From contig CAITBM010000006.1 of the NCBI GenBank assembly GCA_903890485.1, forward strand, positions 137,901 through 201,900: 64,000 nt of DNA, read 5' to 3'. Of the stretch, positions 1 through 8,706 are shown in pieces (position 1 is the first letter of the stretch; each line of letters opens with the position of its first letter). Below the pieces are notes generated by a model that was not told where the DNA came from, made no database searches, and was given only the letters and a program-made list of their open reading frames with translations. Position numbers and translations under genes: made by a program. This DNA comes from an uncultured Opitutaceae bacterium. Lineage in GTDB: Bacteria > Verrucomicrobiota > Verrucomicrobiia > Opitutales > Opitutaceae.

Positions 1-1514
1 GAGCCCCCCATCTTCCAGAATTCCGTGAACTCTGCGTTTCGCGTGTTGATGTCGATTGTCCACTGGGGAGCGTCCATCGAGCTCCACGAATGGTAGCCCA
101 AGGCAAACTCGCCCCGGGAGCGGTTGATCAACGCGAGGGCAAACCGGTATTGGTCGGGGCGGGAGTCGGGCCGGGCCGCGCCCTCGGTGATCAGGACACT
201 GGTGGCGCGCAGGTGCTGAAGCGTGGCGACCACCTTGCCCTGTTCGATGGCCATCCTCCGAATCCTCCACATCTGGCCGTCATGGGTCCAACGGGAGCCG
301 CTCAGGGCGGGCATCCGCGCGAGGTCGCGGAACTGCAGCTCGTAGAGCTTGAGGGTGGCCGTGAGCGTGCCCTTTTCACCCTTGTGGGCGACCGCCGTCT
401 CATCGGGAACGTTGAACAGCCTGAGCCTGGGTTGTTTGACGGCATCGGCCGGGAGCGCAGGGGGCTGCAGTCCCAGCTGGCGGCAGACGGCCGTCGCCTG
501 GGCGACGCTGGACCAATACGGCCAGAACTCCCTACCGATTTGCTCGAGGGGCAGCGGCTGGGCATCCCCAAAGCGCATGGCCGAAGAGATGGACTCAATC
601 TGGATGATGCGTCCCTCCGGGATGCTGCGCAGGGCGGCATTGAGCGCCATGGTGTGTGAACGAACGGACCTGCCCGTCGCCGGATCGTTCATATAGCCGA
701 CGCTCCAGGTAACGACTGGGGGGATCAGCATCACCTGGACCGAGTCGGAGGTTCCGGGTTTCGCCTGGAGTTCGGATGCGGCCTGGGGCATCGGGATCGA
801 GAGCGGCCAGTGGCTGGCGCACGCGAGCACGGCCGGAATAAGCACCGCTCCGAGCACAAGGGTGCGGGCCAGTCGCCTCGTGGCATACTGGTGCACCACG
901 AGCCCAATCGCCGCCAGGCCGCTGAAGAGGCCGATGGACGCCATGCGCGCGGCGTGGTCCGGAAGGTCCATCCTCCAGGGGGCGAAGAAGAGGGGAAGCG
1001 GAACGAGCACGGTCGCGGCCACGACGACAAGGAAGGCAGCCAGCGTGGCCGCGACGGCCTGCATCATGCTCCGGGTCACCGAGCCGATCATCGCGAACAC
1101 GAGACTCTCAACGGCGATCATGCCCGTCGATTCGATCACCATGCCGAGCGCAACGCGCAAGGGCGTGTCTAGGGAAACCGCCAGGTAGGCGTTGACCGCC
1201 AGCGAAGGGACGGCGAATACGAGAAAGAGCAGGAGCAGCTTCGCCGACAGGAGCAAACCCGGGGAAATGGGGCGGGTGCGCCAGAACGCGCGGTCACCCA
1301 CAGGGGGGTCGGACTGGACGATCGCAACCGAAAGGACGAAGAGCACCACGACCGGTGCAATCTGGCTGACGACAAAGACCAGCATTCCCGAGGAGCGCGG
1401 CCACAGGTCCCAGTACCATCCGAGAGTGGAAAGGAAGCTGAAGAGGACGCCAAGGATCGCGAGCACCCAGAGGTGGCGGAGGTCCTTCTTGAGGATGAGG
1501 AGCACGGTTCTCAT
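1..1514 (-). CDS. ABC-2 type transporter permease (partial, runs off the left edge)
   Basis: The reading frame starts with ATG at 1514 and stays open to base 1, so the C-terminus is missing. The first 230 or so residues hold several hydrophobic segments (near residues 12-30, 38-58, 80-100, 120-165, 180-220) with the pattern of ABC-2 membrane subunits, followed by a long soluble, probably extracytoplasmic part. It overlaps the upstream ATPase gene by 4 bases (ATGA), so the two are translationally coupled and likely form one exporter with the GntR gene as regulator. The substrate cannot be told from sequence. Family assignment rests on topology and context, not on a sharp motif. Confidence 0.75.
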   Translation of the reverse strand, partial: MRTVLLILKKDLRHLWVLAILGVLFSFLSTLGWYWDLWPRSSGMLVFVVSQIAPVVVLFVLSVAIVQSDPPVGDRAFWRTRPISPGLLLSAKLLLLFLVFAVPSLAVNAYLAVSLDTPLRVALGMVIESTGMIAVESLVFAMIGSVTRSMMQAVAATLAAFLVVVAATVLVPLPLFFAPWRMDLPDHAARMASIGLFSGLAAIGLVVHQYATRRLARTLVLGAVLIPAVLACASHWPLSIPMPQAASELQAKPGTSDSVQVMLIPPVVTWSVGYMNDPATGRSVRSHTMALNAALRSIPEGRIIQIESISSAMRFGDAQPLPLEQIGREFWPYWSSVAQATAVCRQLGLQPPALPADAVKQPRLRLFNVPDETAVAHKGEKGTLTATLKLYELQFRDLARMPALSGSRWTHDGQMWRIRRMAIEQGKVVATLQHLRATSVLITEGAARPDSRPDQYRFALALINRSRGEFALGYHSWSSMDAPQWTIDINTRNAEFTEFWKMGG

Positions 1515-2422
1515 AGGGCCCCCTTTCCGCGGTTCATCCGCGCCAGCACGAGGAAGATCTCCTGGAGCATCATGGCCTGCACCGAGACTTGCGCACCTGG
1601 AAACACGCTAGCGATCTGGACCTCGCCCCCCGACGGTTCAAAGGAGCTGCAGACGAACCTCACCACGTTTTCAGAGGGTTGCTTGGCCTCAAGCCAGCCC
1701 GAGGGCAGCGGCGAGGGAAGCGAGACGGGAGCCCCGCCGACCACCTCCACCAGCCGAAACCGGCCCCGCAGGGCATCGGCGGGCTCGTGGACCAGGAGCC
1801 TGCCGCCGGCCAGAAAACCCACGTCATCGGCAAGGCGCTCCACCTCGTCGATGTCGTGGGAGGAGACGATGAAGGTCCTCGGCCGGTCGTCCCCGGGGAG
1901 TTCAAGGAGACCCTGGATGAAGTCGTCTCGGACCAGGGGATCGAGGCCCCCGAAGGGCTCGTCCAGGACCATGAGTTCCGGCCGGTAGGCGAGACCGCTC
2001 AGGAGGGCCGCCTTCATGCGCATGCCCCGAGAGAGCTTGCTGAGCGGCCGGTCAGACGGCAGGTCAAACTGCACCGTGAGCCTTGCCGCAAGGTCCTTGT
2101 CCCAGGTCGGGTAAAACGGCCGGCAGAAACCCAAGAATTCGGAGACCGTCATCCAGTCGGGCAGGTCCTGGCCGTCGGCGACGTAGCCGATGCGCTGGAA
2201 ATCCACGGCGCGAAGCGACGTGCTCTTTCGGCCGAGGACGCTCGAGGTCCCGGTCGACGGCCTCAAAAGGTTAAGGAGCAGCTTCAGGAGCGTCGACTTG
2301 CCGGCGCCGTTGGGACCGAGGAGGGCGAAGAAGCTTCCCGCCGGGACACCCAGGTCCAGCCGGTCAACCGCCTCAAGCCGGCCGAAGGATCGGCCCAAGT
2401 TTTCGCATTCGATGGCATTCAT
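1511..2422 (-). CDS. ABC transporter ATP-binding protein
   Basis: This 303-residue ATPase has a Walker A motif GPNGAGKST (residues 36-44), an ABC signature LSRGM in place of the usual LSGGQ, and Walker B with the following LDEPFGGLD. The long C-terminal tail (about 80 residues after the switch His) is usual for drug- or bacitracin-type exporters. I chose the ATG at 2422 because the frame upstream has no ABC sequence and the ATG overlaps the stop of the GntR gene by one base (TAATG). It should energise the permease encoded just downstream. Exported substrate unknown. Confidence 0.9.
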   Translation of the reverse strand: MNAIECENLGRSFGRLEAVDRLDLGVPAGSFFALLGPNGAGKSTLLKLLLNLLRPSTGTSSVLGRKSTSLRAVDFQRIGYVADGQDLPDWMTVSEFLGFCRPFYPTWDKDLAARLTVQFDLPSDRPLSKLSRGMRMKAALLSGLAYRPELMVLDEPFGGLDPLVRDDFIQGLLELPGDDRPRTFIVSSHDIDEVERLADDVGFLAGGRLLVHEPADALRGRFRLVEVVGGAPVSLPSPLPSGWLEAKQPSENVVRFVCSSFEPSGGEVQIASVFPGAQVSVQAMMLQEIFLVLARMNRGKGAL

Positions 2423-2805
2423 TAGGATTTTGGGAATTTCCGCCAGTGGGAACGGACCGCGCTGAGAACCTTCTCCTCGTCGAGCCCCAGCCGGCGGGCC
2501 TCGACAACCAGGCGTTCCAACTCGTCGTTGAGGAGCGCCGCGCGGTCCGCGGCCGAGCCGCTCGCGGGCTCCGCCACGACCGTCCCAATTCCCGGGTGGA
2601 CCAGGAGAACGCCCTCCGCCGTGAGCGAGGCCACGACCTTGTGCGCCGTGTTGGGATTGATGCGGAGCTCCTGGCTCAGGGTCCGGACGGCCGGGAAGCG
2701 CGAGCCCGCGAGAAGCTGGCCCGTCGCTATCGCCCTTTTCACGGCATAGGTCACCTGCTCGTAGACGGGCTCTCCCGGCTTGAAAACGATGGTGAAGGGA
2801 AGCAT
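2422..2805 (-). CDS. GntR-family regulator, YtrA subfamily
   Basis: A short 127-residue GntR protein: an N-terminal winged helix (residues about 10-75, including the typical YEQVTYAVKRAIATGQL and LRINPNTAHKV stretches) followed by only about 50 residues, which is the length of YtrA-type regulators. These are known to repress their own ABC transporter operon. Here the gene is first in an operon with the ATPase and permease, and a palindrome lies immediately before its start codon, so autoregulation is likely. No Shine-Dalgarno sequence is visible before the ATG, and the predicted promoter is so close that the transcript may be leaderless. Confidence 0.88.
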   Translation of the reverse strand: MLPFTIVFKPGEPVYEQVTYAVKRAIATGQLLAGSRFPAVRTLSQELRINPNTAHKVVASLTAEGVLLVHPGIGTVVAEPASGSAADRAALLNDELERLVVEARRLGLDEEKVLSAVRSHWRKFPKS

Positions 2806-2806
2806 C

Positions 2807-2842
2807 GTGTACTATGCATACTAATACACCTAATACTGTCAA
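2807..2842 (-). promoter_or_regulatory. Promoter and palindromic operator of the GntR-ABC operon
   Basis: Read on the minus strand, TTGACA (2842-2837) is a perfect -35 hexamer, and 16 bases on is a -10-like TATGCA (2820-2815). Bases 2807-2829 form an interrupted palindrome with outer arms GTGTA and TACAC and a self-complementary centre TATGCATA. The palindrome covers the -10 region and ends one base before the ATG at 2805. This is the arrangement expected of a YtrA-type repressor site. Assignment of operator function is inference. Confidence 0.65.
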
Positions 2843-2930
2843 CTGGGAATTTTTTGCTGCCTGAGGTGACAAGGCCCCTTTCGGCATGTTGGCATTGATG
2901 GCCCGGGAATGCTGGGCTACGTTCCGAGCG

Positions 2931-3359
2931 ATGACCGACACCCGGACACCCGTGCTCCTCTTTGACGGAGAGTGCGGGCTGTGCCTAGCGGTGGTGCGCT
3001 TCCTGATCCGGCGCGACCCCGAGGGCCGCATCAGGTTCGGCGCGCTCCAGGGTCCGAGCGCCCAGCGCTACCTGGCCTCGCAGGGCCTGCCCACCGCTTC
3101 GTTCGACACCCTCGTCTTTGTCCCGGATTGGAATGATCCGAGACCGGGGGCGTACCTCCTGAGGACCTCCGGCGCCCTGGCCTGCTTCGCGGAACTCCAG
3201 GGTGGGTGGCATGCCGTCTCCTGGCTCCGAGTGATTCCAGCATTGCTGCGCGATCCCGTTTACCGGCTTATTGCGCGGACCCGCCGCTCCCTTTTCGGAA
3301 ACACCCGTCCCAACCCCTTACCCGACCCTGCATGGACCCGCAGACAGCTGGACCCGTGA
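2931..3359 (+). CDS. DCC-family (DUF393) thiol-disulfide oxidoreductase-like protein
   Basis: The 142-residue protein opens with LLFDGECGLC (Cys15, Cys18), the DxxCxxC signature from which the DCC family takes its name. DCC proteins are thioredoxin-like and of largely unknown substrate. I prefer the ATG at 2931 because homologues begin a few residues before this motif; the frame is open back to 2886. The end overlaps the next gene by 28 bases in another frame. Confidence 0.85.
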   Translation: MTDTRTPVLLFDGECGLCLAVVRFLIRRDPEGRIRFGALQGPSAQRYLASQGLPTASFDTLVFVPDWNDPRPGAYLLRTSGALACFAELQGGWHAVSWLRVIPALLRDPVYRLIARTRRSLFGNTRPNPLPDPAWTRRQLDP

Positions 3360-3862
3360 TACGGCGCAGATTCTGGCAGCGCTGGCTTGTCGATCCCGTC
3401 GCCCGGCAGCTGACCCAAGGGGTCTCCCCCAGCAAGATCGCCCTCAGCATCGCCGTGGGGAGCGCCCTAGCGCTTTTCCCCATCCTCGGGACGACCACGA
3501 CCCTCTGCGTCATCGCCGGGGTCGTCCTCGGCCTGAACCAGCCCATTATCCAGGGAGTTAACGCCCTGTGCACGTTCGTCTACTTCCCGCTGATCGTGGC
3601 CTTTGTGCGCTTGGGCGACCGGATCCTCGGCTCCGTGCCCTCGAGCCTGGACATCCCGCTCATGATCTCGCTCTTTAGCCACCATCCCCGTGATTTCTTC
3701 AGGCAGTTCGGCACGACCGCCCTGCATGCCATCCTGGGGTGGGCCGTCGTCGCGCCGTTCTGGGTGCCCTTGGTCTATTGGGCCGCGCTTCGGCCGCTGC
3801 GGGCCGCGGCCGAGCGGCTGTCCCGCAGGCGTTCGGAACCCCCATTGGGAGGCCCGGTTTAG
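3332..3862 (+). CDS. DUF2062 integral membrane protein
   Basis: A 176-residue protein with an N-terminal basic stretch then the DUF2062 pattern (QGVSPSKIALSIAVGSALALFPILGTTT) and three or four hydrophobic helices. Members are inner membrane proteins of unknown function. The ATG at 3332 is chosen because the residues encoded upstream look non-genuine and overlap the DCC gene in another frame. The overlap suggests co-transcription with the DCC gene. Confidence 0.8.
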   Translation: MDPQTAGPVIRRRFWQRWLVDPVARQLTQGVSPSKIALSIAVGSALALFPILGTTTTLCVIAGVVLGLNQPIIQGVNALCTFVYFPLIVAFVRLGDRILGSVPSSLDIPLMISLFSHHPRDFFRQFGTTALHAILGWAVVAPFWVPLVYWAALRPLRAAAERLSRRRSEPPLGGPV

Positions 3863-3923
3863 CTCCTGAAGAGGCCAATATTTGTCTGCCAAAGTGCGCC
3901 CCAAGCGTCTTGTATGCTGGGCG

Positions 3924-5159
3924 ATGAACAAACGCAGGGTTGTCGTTACCGGTCTCGGTGTCGTTGCGTGCAATGGGATTGGCGTCCAGGAATTCTGGAA
4001 GGCCAACGTCTCCGGCCGGTCGGGAATCAGCCCGATCGACGCCTTCGACGTGAGCGACCTCTCGTCAAAGATCGGCGGCCAGGTCAGGGGATTCAATCCC
4101 GGCGACTTCATCCCCGAGGACATCGCCAAGCGGGTGGACCGCTTCGTCCACTTCGGGCTCGCCTGCGCGGACATGGCGCTGAGGGAGAGCGGGCTGGACC
4201 TTTCGAAGGAGGACCCTGACCGGGTCGGGGTCGTCATCGGATCCGGTCTCGGGGGCCAGCTCTACCACGAGGAGCAGATGGTCGCGGCATTCGACAAGGG
4301 GGCCCACCGCATAAACCCAGCTTCCGTCGCTAGGATAAGCCCCAACGCCGTCGCCAGCCACGTCGGGATCCGGTACGGTTTGAGGGGGCCGAACATGGTC
4401 ATCTCGACGGCATGCGCCTCAGGGGCCCACGCTATCGGCGAAGCCTTCCGCAAGGTGCAGCACGGCGAGGTCGATGCGTGCATCACCGGAGGGGTCGAGG
4501 CCCCCCTCTCGCGGTTCAATTTCGGGGCCTATTGCGCCCTGCGGGTCCTTTCGAAGGCCAACGACAACCCGACCGGGGCCTCCCGGCCGTTCGACCTCGG
4601 GCGCGACGGTTTTGTCATGGGCGAGGGGGGGGCTGCGCTGGTCCTGGAGGAGCGCGAGCACGCCCTGGCTCGCGGTGCGGCGATCCTCGGGGAGATCATC
4701 GGCTATGCGAGCAACTCCGGGGCCCACCACATGGTGATGCCCGAGCCTGAGGGATCGGACGCGGCCCGGGTCATGACTGCGTCGCTTAAAGACGCCGGCC
4801 TGAGCCGGGTCGACTACATCAACGCGCATGCAACCTCAACCCGGGCCAACGACGCGGCCGAGACCAAGGCCATCAAGACCGTGTTCGGGGCCGCCGCGGC
4901 CTCGATTCCCATCTCCTCCACCAAGTCCATGATCGGACACACCATCGGCGCCGCCGGTGCGATCGAGGCCGTGGTTTGCATCAAGGCGCTCCAGGACCAG
5001 GTGATCCCCCCCACGATCAATCTCGATAATCCCGACCCGGCGTGCGACCTTGATTACGTCCCCCATCAAAGCCGCTCCGCAAAGATGGAACACGTGATGT
5101 CCAACTCGTTCGGATTTGGTAATTGTAATGTAGCCCTGATATTCTCAAGGGTGCACTGA
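3924..5159 (+). CDS. Beta-ketoacyl-ACP synthase (KAS II/FabF type)
   Basis: This 411-residue condensing enzyme has the complete Cys-His-His triad: Cys164 in STACASG, His302 in NAHAT and His339 in SMIGHTIGAAG. Length and motifs match FabF, which extends acyl-ACP by decarboxylative condensation with malonyl-ACP in the cytoplasm. The next gene, six bases downstream, is a dedicated acyl carrier protein. Other fatty acid genes (fabD, fabG) are absent, so this may be a specialised pair for a lipid or secondary metabolite rather than the housekeeping FabF. The ATG at 3924 places the VVVTGLGVV start at residue 6, as in the family. Confidence 0.93.
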   Translation: MNKRRVVVTGLGVVACNGIGVQEFWKANVSGRSGISPIDAFDVSDLSSKIGGQVRGFNPGDFIPEDIAKRVDRFVHFGLACADMALRESGLDLSKEDPDRVGVVIGSGLGGQLYHEEQMVAAFDKGAHRINPASVARISPNAVASHVGIRYGLRGPNMVISTACASGAHAIGEAFRKVQHGEVDACITGGVEAPLSRFNFGAYCALRVLSKANDNPTGASRPFDLGRDGFVMGEGGAALVLEEREHALARGAAILGEIIGYASNSGAHHMVMPEPEGSDAARVMTASLKDAGLSRVDYINAHATSTRANDAAETKAIKTVFGAAAASIPISSTKSMIGHTIGAAGAIEAVVCIKALQDQVIPPTINLDNPDPACDLDYVPHQSRSAKMEHVMSNSFGFGNCNVALIFSRVH

Positions 5160-5165
5160 ACCGAA

Positions 5166-5435
5166 ATGACGAATCAGGAAATCGACCTCAAGGTACGCAC
5201 CATCCTGGCGCAGAAGCTCAATGTTGGGCTCGACACCATCACGGCGGATTCCCGCCTTGCCGAGGACTTGGGCGTGGACTCGTTCGGCGCCGTCGAGCTC
5301 ATGTTCGAGATCGAGGAGGCGTTCCAGCTGAAGATTCCCGACAGCGACATCGAGCACGTGCGGTCCGTGAAGGACATCGTCGCGTACCTGGACGGCTGGA
5401 TCAACAAGCCCGCCGGGACCCCGCCGGCCTCCTAG
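5166..5435 (+). CDS. Acyl carrier protein
   Basis: An 89-residue acidic ACP with the phosphopantetheine attachment site GVDSFGAVEL (Ser39). It follows the ketoacyl synthase by six bases and must be its partner. The GVDSFGAVEL variant (Phe after the Ser instead of Leu) is less common than DSL in housekeeping AcpP. The last codon overlaps by four bases with the end of the convergent aminotransferase gene. Confidence 0.92.
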   Translation: MTNQEIDLKVRTILAQKLNVGLDTITADSRLAEDLGVDSFGAVELMFEIEEAFQLKIPDSDIEHVRSVKDIVAYLDGWINKPAGTPPAS

Positions 5436-6838
5436 GCGGTCTCGGCGAGCGCCCGCTTCAGGGCCTCCTCAAAGAGCGCGATCGCGGTGTCGATCTCCTC
5501 GTTCGTGATGTAGAGCGAGGGGGCGATCGTGAAGACGTTCTTGTAGTAGCCGCCCACGTCGAGGATCAGGCCCTTGCTCTTCCCGCCCGAGGTGAGGGTG
5601 CCGCTCAGCCCGATGTTCATCATGGCGTCGACGAGTTCGCGGTTGGGAGTGAAGCCATCCTTCTGGCACATCTCGACCCGGAGCGCGAGGCCCAGGCCGT
5701 CGACGTCGCCCATCTGGGGATAGTGCTTCGCGAGGTCCTTCAGGCGGGCAAGGAAGTAGGCGCCGGCCTTCATGACCCGGGCCTCAAAATCCTCGTCCTC
5801 CATGATCCTCATCGCCTCAAGGCCGAGGGCCGTTCCCTGCGTGTTCGAGGAGAACGTCGAGTGGGTCGAGCCGGGCGGGAACACCGTCGGGGAAATGAGC
5901 TCCTCCCGAGCCCAGATCGCAGAGATCGGGTTCATCCCGTTGGTGAGGGCCTTTCCGAACACGATGACGTCCGGCTTCACGCCGAAGTGCTCCAGGGCGA
6001 AGAATTTTCCCGTGCGGTAGAATCCCATCTGGATCTCGTCGTCAACGAGGAGAATCCCGTGGCGCTCCAGGATCTTCTTGAGCCCCGGGAAGTAGCCCTC
6101 CGGGGGGACGACGTAGCCGCCGGTCCCCTGGACCGCCTCGACAAAGAACGCGCCGAACTCCGCCTTGCCGGTTTTGTTGACGACGCCGTAGTACTCGGTC
6201 TCGAAGAGCCGCTCGAACTGCTTCAGGCAGTAGAGTTCGCAGGACTCCCGCTTCATCCCGTACGGGCACCGGAAGCAGTACGGGTAGGGAATGAAGTTGG
6301 CCCTGTCGCCGAAGTGCCCGAATTTTTCACGGTAGCGGTAGCTCGACGTGATCGCCGACGCCCCGAGGGTCCGGCCGTGGTAGCCCCCCATGAAGGCGAA
6401 GGCCAGGTTCTTCTTCGTGTGGTTGCGCACCACCTTCCAGGCGTCCTCGATGGCGCTCGCGCCGCCGACGTTAAAGTGGATGCGGCCCTTCTCGCCGAAG
6501 ACGGCCTCGACCTTCCGGGCCAGCTTGGCCGCGAGGAGGATCTTCTCCTTGTGGAGGTACTGGCAGGCGAGCTGCGGAAGGACGTCCACCTGGTTCTTCA
6601 GGGCGGCGTTCAACCGGGGGTTGCCGTAGCCGAAGCTCGCGGCCGAGTACCACATCTGGAGATCCAGGTACTGGGTCCCCTTCTCGTCGAAGAGGTAGCT
6701 GCCCTCCGAGCGGGTGAACATCGTGAGCTCCTTGGCGTAGTGGACGGTGTCGCCCCAGGAGCAGTACTTGGCCTCGAGCTCAAGCAGATCTTCGCCGAGA
6801 TACTCGGAATCCGAGGGGGTGGAGGGAGTGGAATTCAT
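5432..6838 (-). CDS. Class III (PLP-dependent) aminotransferase
   Basis: A 468-residue fold-type I aminotransferase of class III. The PLP lysine is Lys296 in VFGKALTNG, and VDDEIQMG (Asp267, Glu268) is the cofactor-ring motif; HFNVGGASAIEDAWK and GGYHGRTLGA bind phosphate. Residues 186-204 form a four-cysteine insert (Cys188, 191, 200, 204) that could bind a metal; a similar cysteine pair is known in some archaeal class III enzymes. Third gene of an operon in which each gene overlaps the next by four bases. Substrate not predictable; an omega-amino acid or amino-sugar is possible. Confidence 0.9.
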   Translation of the reverse strand: MNSTPSTPSDSEYLGEDLLELEAKYCSWGDTVHYAKELTMFTRSEGSYLFDEKGTQYLDLQMWYSAASFGYGNPRLNAALKNQVDVLPQLACQYLHKEKILLAAKLARKVEAVFGEKGRIHFNVGGASAIEDAWKVVRNHTKKNLAFAFMGGYHGRTLGASAITSSYRYREKFGHFGDRANFIPYPYCFRCPYGMKRESCELYCLKQFERLFETEYYGVVNKTGKAEFGAFFVEAVQGTGGYVVPPEGYFPGLKKILERHGILLVDDEIQMGFYRTGKFFALEHFGVKPDVIVFGKALTNGMNPISAIWAREELISPTVFPPGSTHSTFSSNTQGTALGLEAMRIMEDEDFEARVMKAGAYFLARLKDLAKHYPQMGDVDGLGLALRVEMCQKDGFTPNRELVDAMMNIGLSGTLTSGGKSKGLILDVGGYYKNVFTIAPSLYITNEEIDTAIALFEEALKRALAETA

Positions 6839-7494
6839 GGGAGAAGTGTCTTAAGGTGCTCCTCGACGGAGCTCAGGTCGGCAAACGGGAAGCAGTTTCC
6901 CCGGATCTTGGCATAGTGGTCATAGAGCGTCCCCTTTGCAAAAAGGATCTCGCAGAACTGGGCCGGGCAAATGTCGGATCGGCCGTCGCCGACGTAGACC
7001 TTGCGCGTTCCCGCCGGGCGGTTGCGCCGGAGAAGGTGCGACGTCTTGCAGTTGCCGCTCGTGCTGCAGATCGACCCGAAATAGGGGAACGAGACCTTGG
7101 GCACCCGGCCGTCGATCCGGATCTCGTTGGCGAAGATGTCGATTCCGGCCACGCCGTTTTGGCCGAGGATCGCGGAGATGAACGGGGTGAAGCTGTCGCT
7201 CAGGATCACCGGCTTGATGCCCGCCTCTCCCAGGAGGCGCACGATGCGCGGGAAGGCCGGGTCGATGCGGACCGTTGCCAGGTAATCGCGAAGCTCGGCG
7301 TCGGACACCCGGACTCCGGCAAACTGGCGCTCGAGGCACTCCCGGGAGCCGATTTCCCCGGACTCCCAGGCCGCCTCGGCAACCTTCCAGCCCTCGTCCA
7401 CGGAGAAGCGCCGGATGACCTCGTCCAGCACGTCGAAGTCCGTGATCGTGTTGTCGAAGTCGAAGTAGACCTCAAGCAGGCGGTCGGGCATCAT
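6835..7494 (-). CDS. HAD-superfamily phosphatase (MtnX/SerB-like)
   Basis: A 219-residue haloacid dehalogenase-type phosphatase. Motif I is YFDFDNT (Asp12 nucleophile, Asp14), motif II is ILSDSF, and motif III/IV is VGDGRSD. Layout matches the phosphoserine phosphatase/MtnX branch with a small helical cap. It overlaps the aminotransferase and the hydrolase by four bases each, so it probably dephosphorylates an intermediate of the same short pathway. Two adjacent ATGs (7494 and 7491) are possible starts. Confidence 0.85.
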   Translation of the reverse strand: MMPDRLLEVYFDFDNTITDFDVLDEVIRRFSVDEGWKVAEAAWESGEIGSRECLERQFAGVRVSDAELRDYLATVRIDPAFPRIVRLLGEAGIKPVILSDSFTPFISAILGQNGVAGIDIFANEIRIDGRVPKVSFPYFGSICSTSGNCKTSHLLRRNRPAGTRKVYVGDGRSDICPAQFCEILFAKGTLYDHYAKIRGNCFPFADLSSVEEHLKTLLP

Positions 7495-8360
7495 ATGGCT
7501 TTCAGGAATTCAAGGGTCTCCTGGGCCACGGTCTCCCTCTGCTGGTCGGCCGTGATCACGTGGTAGGAGTCCTTCAGCACCACCAGCTTTTTGACGGGCG
7601 AGGAGATCCCCTGGAAGATCAGCTCCGAGTTCCTGACGCTGGCGGTGTCATCCTCCTCGGGGTGGATCAGGAGCATCGGGGTCGTGACCCGGTCCAGCAT
7701 CGGGATGATCCGCTTTGCCAGGAGGTGGAGCTGGCGGAACAGGGCGATGGGAAAGAAGGCATAGCCAAACTTGGAGATTCCGTCGATGTCCCCGATCTTG
7801 GCCTTGCTGAAGTAGCGGTGGACCATCGCGCGCATCCGCTCGTTCTTGATGCCGTAGGGGGGATCCTCCTTGAAATAGATGCTGTACTCAAACGGCGTGT
7901 AGGCGGCGAGCGGCAGGAGCCGGTTGTACCACGGGACGTTCCACCCGTCGAAGAAGAGCGTGGGGGCCAGGCACACGCCCCCGGAGAGCTTCTCGCCGAA
8001 CTCCTCGGCCAGGAGGAGCACGAACAGTGCGCTCATGGAGAGCCCGGCCACGTAGACCCTGTCCCCGGTCTCCAGGGCCTTGAGGAACACAACCCTCAGG
8101 GATTCGTAGAACTCCTCCCAGGTGGTGCGCTTGAGGATGCGTAGGGGCTGCCCGTGGTTGGCCAACCGTGGACAGATGACGCTGTACCCCTGGCGGTTCA
8201 AGGTGAACGCCAGGTGGCGCATCTCGTTCGGGGTCCCCGTCAGGCCGTGAACCAGGATGACGGTCCGGCCGAGAGTGCCTTTGAGGACAATCTCGTCGTT
8301 CGGGACATCGATACGCTCAGGTAAGCCTTTGAAGAAGCTCGGGTGGAAGATGAGGGACAT
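7491..8360 (-). CDS. Alpha/beta hydrolase, carboxylesterase/lysophospholipase-like
   Basis: A 289-residue serine hydrolase with the oxyanion motif VHGLTG (His39) and nucleophile elbow GLSMS (Ser108); HPEEDDTAS and DSYHVIT supply the acid and the histidine. No signal peptide, so cytoplasmic. The ATG at 8360 gives a normal N-terminus; the reading frame upstream (to 8465) encodes an unlikely Arg/Pro/Cys-rich leader. First gene of the hydrolase-phosphatase-aminotransferase operon. Could release an acyl product formed by the facing synthase/ACP pair, but that is speculation. Confidence 0.85.
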   Translation of the reverse strand: MSLIFHPSFFKGLPERIDVPNDEIVLKGTLGRTVILVHGLTGTPNEMRHLAFTLNRQGYSVICPRLANHGQPLRILKRTTWEEFYESLRVVFLKALETGDRVYVAGLSMSALFVLLLAEEFGEKLSGGVCLAPTLFFDGWNVPWYNRLLPLAAYTPFEYSIYFKEDPPYGIKNERMRAMVHRYFSKAKIGDIDGISKFGYAFFPIALFRQLHLLAKRIIPMLDRVTTPMLLIHPEEDDTASVRNSELIFQGISSPVKKLVVLKDSYHVITADQQRETVAQETLEFLKAI

Positions 8361-8706
8361 ACTACAGGCACAGCACGGCGTGGCCCCGGCGCGCCTCCGG
8401 GAGGGGCTGTCCCTCGGGTGCTCGGATGTGCCTGGTAAGCGCCAGGCACAAGGGCCAAGGGGCACACGGTTTTCCAGAGCCCAGCTTACGTCAACGCCAA
8501 CCGCCAGATCTCAAAACACCTGGAACCGGAGGGGTTCCGGACGGGGTCCCTCCCGTCTCCTATCGCGTCGGGCGGACCGGGCCCAGGCAGCCCTCGAATC
8601 CCCCGACCCGATCCGGTTCGGCCGGAGTTAACTTATTGCCGATTCGTGGGATGGCTCGGTTCGTGCTTTTCATGCCGAACCTCAGCGTGATGAACCCATT
8701 CCTTCG
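8361..8706. promoter_or_regulatory. Divergent intergenic region between hydrolase operon and lysR gene
   Basis: 346 bases without a credible gene. It should carry the promoters of the hydrolase operon (minus) and of the LysR regulator (plus). The one clear structure is the hairpin at 8428-8449. A reading frame at 8426-8710 lacks any protein-like features and is discounted. The LysR-type regulator might control the divergent operon from here, the usual LysR arrangement. Confidence 0.45.
8428..8449. repeat. Inverted repeat (8-bp arms, 6-base spacer)
   Basis: Perfect arms GTGCCTGG and CCAGGCAC separated by six bases. No T-run follows on either side, so it is a poor terminator. It may be an operator for the adjacent regulator, or one copy of a dispersed palindromic repeat; I saw no second copy in this window. 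Confidence 0.6.
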
